Below, one piece after another: positions 44,165-48,805 of a DNA stretch of 48,805 nucleotides. The notes beneath the pieces are model-generated. The model saw nothing but the letters and a program-made list of their open reading frames with translations. It was not told where the DNA came from and made no database searches. This DNA is from Gnetum montanum (taxonomy: Eukaryota; Streptophyta; Gnetopsida; Gnetales; Gnetaceae): assembly GCA_015680685.1 (NCBI GenBank), contig MNCI01000271.1, positions 252,589 to 301,393 on the forward strand. The letters are read 5' to 3'. How positions within the stretch are numbered: the first letter of the stretch is position 1; each line of letters begins with the position of its first letter. The translations under genes and the position numbers were made by a program.

Positions 44165-45640
44165 TAGTGAAATGTTCTCTTGAGATTCATTTGAAGCATC
44201 ATCAATCTACATAAAATCTACTACAGTGATAATATCATCAACCATAGTGATTGGTTGCTCCTCCATTCCTGTTGTTCCTAATGGGTTAGACTTTGACTCA
44301 AGGATTGGTGTGGTCATCTCAACGAAGATGGGGTCAACAAAATCCTCCATCATAGCTAAACTAGAGGACCCATGCACATATTAGAAATGTTCATGTGAGT
44401 TTTTACCCAATGACTGAACGTTCATAGATAGGCACAAAAGCCTTCTATCCACCCATCTAAAATGATGATTAATCTCAAACTGCATGGCATTCATGCAGGC
44501 ACTCAACTCAAATAGCATGACATCCATGCAAGAATTCAACCTACACTCCATTTCCTTCAAGTAGGTAAATAGTGCTACACCATCTCCAAGTTGATATTGC
44601 TACTAGCTAGTATTGATAAAAGTAATTTGCATCTACTCATGCTGCCCATAAAACTGATCCCAACTAACCTTCCCATCATCCTCTGGGACATGTGGGTCCA
44701 AAAGCCAAATGAGATCATTCAATCATGTCCTAGGGACATGCTGGGTGTAGAATGCATACCCCAAATGTTGAAACTAATCCTTAGCAAAGTATTGGACCTA
44801 TCTTTCATCCTTCTCCTTAGGTTTTGGGATATGCTAGTGCTTGAAAAGAGTACACACGGATGATGGGAAAGGCATGGTAGCTGCATCTTGGGTGACAATC
44901 TCTAGTTGCCTCATGATAATATAAGGATAGTTAATGAACAATTCCCCTTTAAATCTAGCATGACCATAAAAGTGAAGGACATCACATGAGTGTGATGCAT
45001 GATAGCCAGGAGGTTTATGTGAATTACCTTGATGAGATCTCTTTGTTGCAAGCTAAAGTTCTTATAGGACCATCTAGTCTCATTAGTCTCCACCTCAGGC
45101 ACCTTGCTCAGTAGCTGTGTTTTTTGCTCTGAGGTGGTAGTCACAAAAGCCTCATGTTGTGGACCAACTACCATGTGGAGTGCCTACCCCAAGATGTGGT
45201 TAGAAAGTGTATGGGCTAAGTCACCAATCTGGACCACCCTTGAGATAGTTGATCCTCAATAATGTGCCACATAGAACTCATGGGCCTCTTCCTCATAGTG
45301 ATCAGGGCCTCTGGTGATGATGAAATCTAGATGGCATTGAACAAGCTTGTCAACCATCGTAGGCCAAACAAGTTGCATCAAGGAGTGGAAGTTTCTAGGA
45401 CTCCACAAGGGGGTTGTTCTGAGTTTCACCTTTTTTCATTGCGACTCTTGGTTTACTAGTGTCTCTTGTGCATGCTGGTATGCCTCCTGCTCCTACTCTC
45501 TAGCAACATTCCATGTAGCAACCTGAGAGTGTACAAGATTTCCTCCTTGTGTTTCTACTCTTTCTTGCATTTACTACACTCACCTGATCTCCTCCTAGAG
45601 TTTGCTTGTGATGACATTCTCTTTGAGAACACAAAAATAC
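44165..45640 (-). pseudogene. Antisense decayed transposon-type gene, copy 2
   Basis: This has the same order as copy 1. On the minus strand: SLQQRDLIKVIHINLLAIMH then HTHVMSFTFMVML is open at 44911-45174, preceded by an EFY-type segment and followed by a broken PFPSS-type segment and a helical tail. It is diverged from copy 1 by many substitutions and small indels. Neither copy is translatable. Confidence 0.5.
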
Positions 45641-48043
45641 ATTATATCTCAAATTTTAACGATGAAATCATTGTTGGGCAATGATAATTAATGAATGATA
45701 GAATTGCAGTTTTCACGTCACACCATCAATGCAATATCCAATGACTACATTGCCATTAATCATTCCATTACATTTCCAATAATAATAATCTCAAATCTAC
45801 ATCCCAAATCATAATTTCAAGGAAAGTGTATGAGGTGAGAAGCACATACTCCTAGTGAAATAATAAAGAAATTTTATAAACAGCAAATAAGATATTTTAA
45901 AACTTGGCAGAAAACATGACTTATTGAAGGAGATACACATAAATTATGAGTCTCATCTATGGACCAAACATCTATGCATTTGTTTATGCTAATGGTGAAC
46001 ACCGTGTAGCTTTGACATGTGATTATATTTACTTATTTTAGATGGATTTTAGTTATTTAGCTTTTTCTTATGAAGTTTCCAACTTCCAGAAATTGGTTGC
46101 CTATATGTATGGGGAAAAGGATTATCAGGGGCTTCAAATATACACATCCCAATGCTCACATAAGAAAATAATGTACAGTTTATTGTTGATGAATCCAACC
46201 AACTAAATTAGTTTTGGAAAACAACTATTATTGTTTTGTTTTATTTCTTGTGGATTAAGTGTTTTATTTAATGGCATAACAATGTTAGTTGGTGCATTTT
46301 GTTTGGAATAGAGCATGGTGAAGTTTATATGTGGGGATGGCCAAATTGTGGATCGGTTGTCTAGAAAGGAGATTGCATGAAAGAATAAGAATGAAAGTAA
46401 TTGAAATTAGCATTCCCCTATAAAACATTTCTAATTGGATGGATGGGATTTTTACCTTTTCATAACAACATGTTGAACTAATTTAAGCTTTTAAAGGATA
46501 CAAAACTATAATGCACTTTGTATTGGGATGGCTAATATGAGAAATGAAATTCCTATGTTACTTCTAATAAATAGAAGAAAAGGAGGAAACACAAGCTAAG
46601 TTATGTTCTAGACACCAAGGAGACTATTGGTTTAGAGGCTATTGAGATTACAAATTTCTTTAAAGGGTTACCAAGAAATATTCCCAAAAGGTATCTCCAA
46701 GTGAATCATAGGTATATATCAATATTTTCAAACAAATGCTTAGCGAATTATTGTTAAGAAAATATACTAAATTAAAGAACAAACATTAAGTTCAGAATTT
46801 TACATACATAAAAATGACAACTGCATATCACTGTCTTACAAATAAGTTAGTATTCATTTTAGATAATTTTAGGTGTCTAACCATATCAAACAATAGAACA
46901 AAATTAATGTATGACCATTGGTTTATGGGATTGCAGTACTACTATGATTGACTAGAAGTTCAAAAGCATTCAGAGACTAAGAAACACCAAGCATGTTAAT
47001 AAAAAAACAAGAACTTAATTCCTATAAATTTTTGGAAGTAGTAACAGGTTGCATATGCTGAAGGTACATTCCCAAAGCATGGTTCAATGGAGANTCCTTT
47101 TGTTTTAATTTGAAATGTGCTACATCAAAATTGAAGAATGTTGTTTTAAGGGCACTAACCCCAAGTGTAGCTTTTGATGTAAATTATGTATCATTAGATT
47201 AATACATGTTGTTTAACCTTTCCATCGAAAAAATCNACTTTCAAACATCACTCAATTACTTAAATAGAAAATCATATGCAAAGTAGAATTTTCCTATTTA
47301 ATAAAATCTTAGACTGTCACTACTAACCCTAGCATGAGTAAAAAACTAAGGAATTTGAGGATTGTGCTTTGTTTGAACATAGCCTAGGACTCATTGCTAC
47401 TTTAATATTAGAAATTTGATTCTTTAATATGAAATCCTCTACTGCTACCTTGGTTTCTCTACTCTGCAGCCTTCTACAATGTTGATCCTTGTTAGATGTT
47501 TGCTATGAGCGAGTAAAAGTGAAAATTGTTATGTAAAAATGAAAATTATGACCACGTAGATACATTTTATTATTTTAACTTTTACCCTGTGATGATATCT
47601 AGTGAACTCTTATCTTATAGTTTATTTGGTGAAATGCGTCCCACATTATTTAATCGCCACTTGCAGTTTTGTCTGAACTTTGCAAGATGCATAAAAAATT
47701 GTGACTTGCACACTTCTCCTAAATGTGCAACTCATAGTCTTAATTGCAACTCGCAACTTGAACTTGGAAAGTGCTAGTCACATTGAAGTGCTTATGTTAG
47801 CTTGGTTTCTGTAAAAAAATTTAAAATGCAGAGATATGTGCATCGCATGAACTCACATTATTATTTTGCATAGTAGAAGTGAGTTGCATACTTAAATAAA
47901 ATTTAATTATGTAGAATATTGCATGATGCATGTTATTGCATGTTCTATTACTTAAACTACTGGTGCTTGCGACTCACATGTTCTTACAAGTTTTTTTAAA
48001 ATGGAATTTTTATGAGAAGTAGCTACTACACAAGTTATTCGTG
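45641..48043. other. AT-rich non-coding region, right part of the duplication
   Basis: No gene is seen. Two isolated Ns lie at 47094 and 47236. The 47340-48000 part matches 42360-43100 in order. The 45900-47300 part has no visible counterpart. Confidence 0.45.
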
Positions 48044-48607
48044 TGATGAAGCATCAAAGTGTCATGTCGATGGGTCCATGTTGGTGTGACCTTGTTGACA
48101 TGGTATTGCCATGTTAATGAGGCCTTGTTGATGTAGTGTTTGTTGCATTTATGAGGCCCCATCAACGCAACTCCACAATAAAGTCTATAAATACATGCTC
48201 ATCTGTTGTATTTATGGAGGTGTTGTCATAGTTGTAGTAGAGCTCTTGCAATTTTTTCATTTGAAGTTAGAATATTTTTTTTGAGTGCCCATAAAAAGAC
48301 TTAGAAAATGTACGAATCTTTATTTGAGCACTGATGTACTTGAGCACACCAGTGTGAATGACAATAAAGATGAGGCTTTTGATCAAATCTTGTAGCACCT
48401 AGAATAGCCTAATGATTTATTTCTACATTTACCATTTCATTAATTAAGTGGTTAATTAAGATAAGTAAGACCATAATTAATTAACTAATTAATCTAAATA
48501 GATTAAATACATAACTATAACTGCTTCAAGCATAACATATAATGCTTGGTAATTCCAGCAGTGCTTAATGCTTGGTAACCCAGTAGTGTTGTATGCATTT
48601 AGGATGT
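48044..48607 (+). repeat. LTR D, related to LTRs A and B, truncated at right
   Basis: It starts TGATGAA, with a TATA box (CTATAAATA) at about 48185, AATAAA at 48363-48368 within the conserved TTTATTTGAGCAC..GTACTTGAGCACACC box, and two CTTGGTAA repeats at about 48543-48590. No polypurine tract precedes it, so it is a 5' or solo LTR. It stops where an inverted LTR begins. Confidence 0.8.
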
Positions 48608-48805
48608 TGATGAGTGGCGAGGTACCCCTACACTCAACCATATGAAACGAGCGTCGCACACACGATCTGGTCGAACTCCGCAGATGGACTAGTTGTGGCA
48701 CCTAGATAGTTAGCCTTAGGTCGCAGTTCGCTATCTTCCCATCTAGACTAGTTTTGCATATGTCACGTATGGTTTAGTCTAGATGAGGTGTATGATGTGT
48801 TCCTA
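48608..48805 (-). repeat. Inverted A-family LTR end at the right edge
   Basis: It is the reverse complement of 2904-3101, with about nine differences in 198 bp. It starts TGATGAGTGGCGAGG, which is the LTR's 3' terminus read backwards. No primer-binding site lies on its outer side, so it is the 3' LTR of a minus-strand element whose body lies to the right. The preceding GATGT is the likely target-site copy. Confidence 0.9.

Noticed and set aside
1-48805. Host protein-coding genes, tRNA or rRNA genes
   Set aside because: I saw no tRNA A/B-box pair in context, no rRNA segments, and no exon chain outside the transposons. The absence is by eye and not proven.

Overview
The window is plant nuclear DNA made almost entirely of decayed Ty3/gypsy (Metaviridae) LTR retrotransposons and repeat-rich filler. 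I found no ordinary host gene, tRNA, rRNA or CRISPR array. The evidence is: gag, protease, reverse transcriptase, RNase H and integrase remnants of the Ogre/Tat/Athila type; LTRs with TATA boxes and AATAAA signals; a tRNA-Asp-type primer-binding site; and T-rich introns typical of plants. Nested, old, CpG-decayed insertions suggest a large-genome seed plant. A gymnosperm is possible, but the species cannot be named.

Layout. 1-3101: the 3' part of element A (a long coiled-coil reading frame, polypurine tract, 3' LTR), which enters from the left. 3102-8719: element A2, a deletion derivative carrying gag and protease joined directly to the integrase C-terminus, with its 3' LTR at 7609-8719; element A appears to have inserted into its 5' part. 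About 9076-18067: element B (5' LTR, tRNA-Asp PBS, gag, PR, RT, RNase H, IN, polypurine tract, first 43 bp of the 3' LTR), from the same LTR family as A. 18068-34765: element C, a 16.7-kb Tat/Ogre-like element with two RNases H, inserted 43 bp into the 3' LTR of B. 34766-36200: decayed coding sequence. 36250-48040: AT-rich repeats, including a diverged tandem array and a roughly 5-kb collinear duplication that carries an antisense decayed transposon-type gene twice. 48044-48607: an LTR related to A and B, cut by an inverted A-family LTR running off the right edge.

The most unusual object is in element C. Between protease and reverse transcriptase, where Ogre-type elements have an intron, lies a complete antisense transcription unit at 26937-22180. 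It has its own TATA box and seven exons, and its six introns with GT..AG ends are in mutually consistent phase. The exons sum to exactly 3330 nt (1109 codons plus stop). Its N-terminal third looks like an FCP1/NIF-type HAD phosphatase domain with altered catalytic residues. This is followed by a plant-transposon-type domain, an acidic repeat segment and a charged helical region. Fourteen in-frame stops, mostly TAG, but no frameshift show that it is now a pseudogene decayed by base substitution. Three tandem-repeat arrays sharing a GACCTTAAACTAGCA core flank the antisense cassette and the pol block.

Two cautions apply. Three of the seven N positions sit exactly between near-identical direct duplicates and are probably assembly artefacts. 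Domain names were assigned by eye, without database searches.
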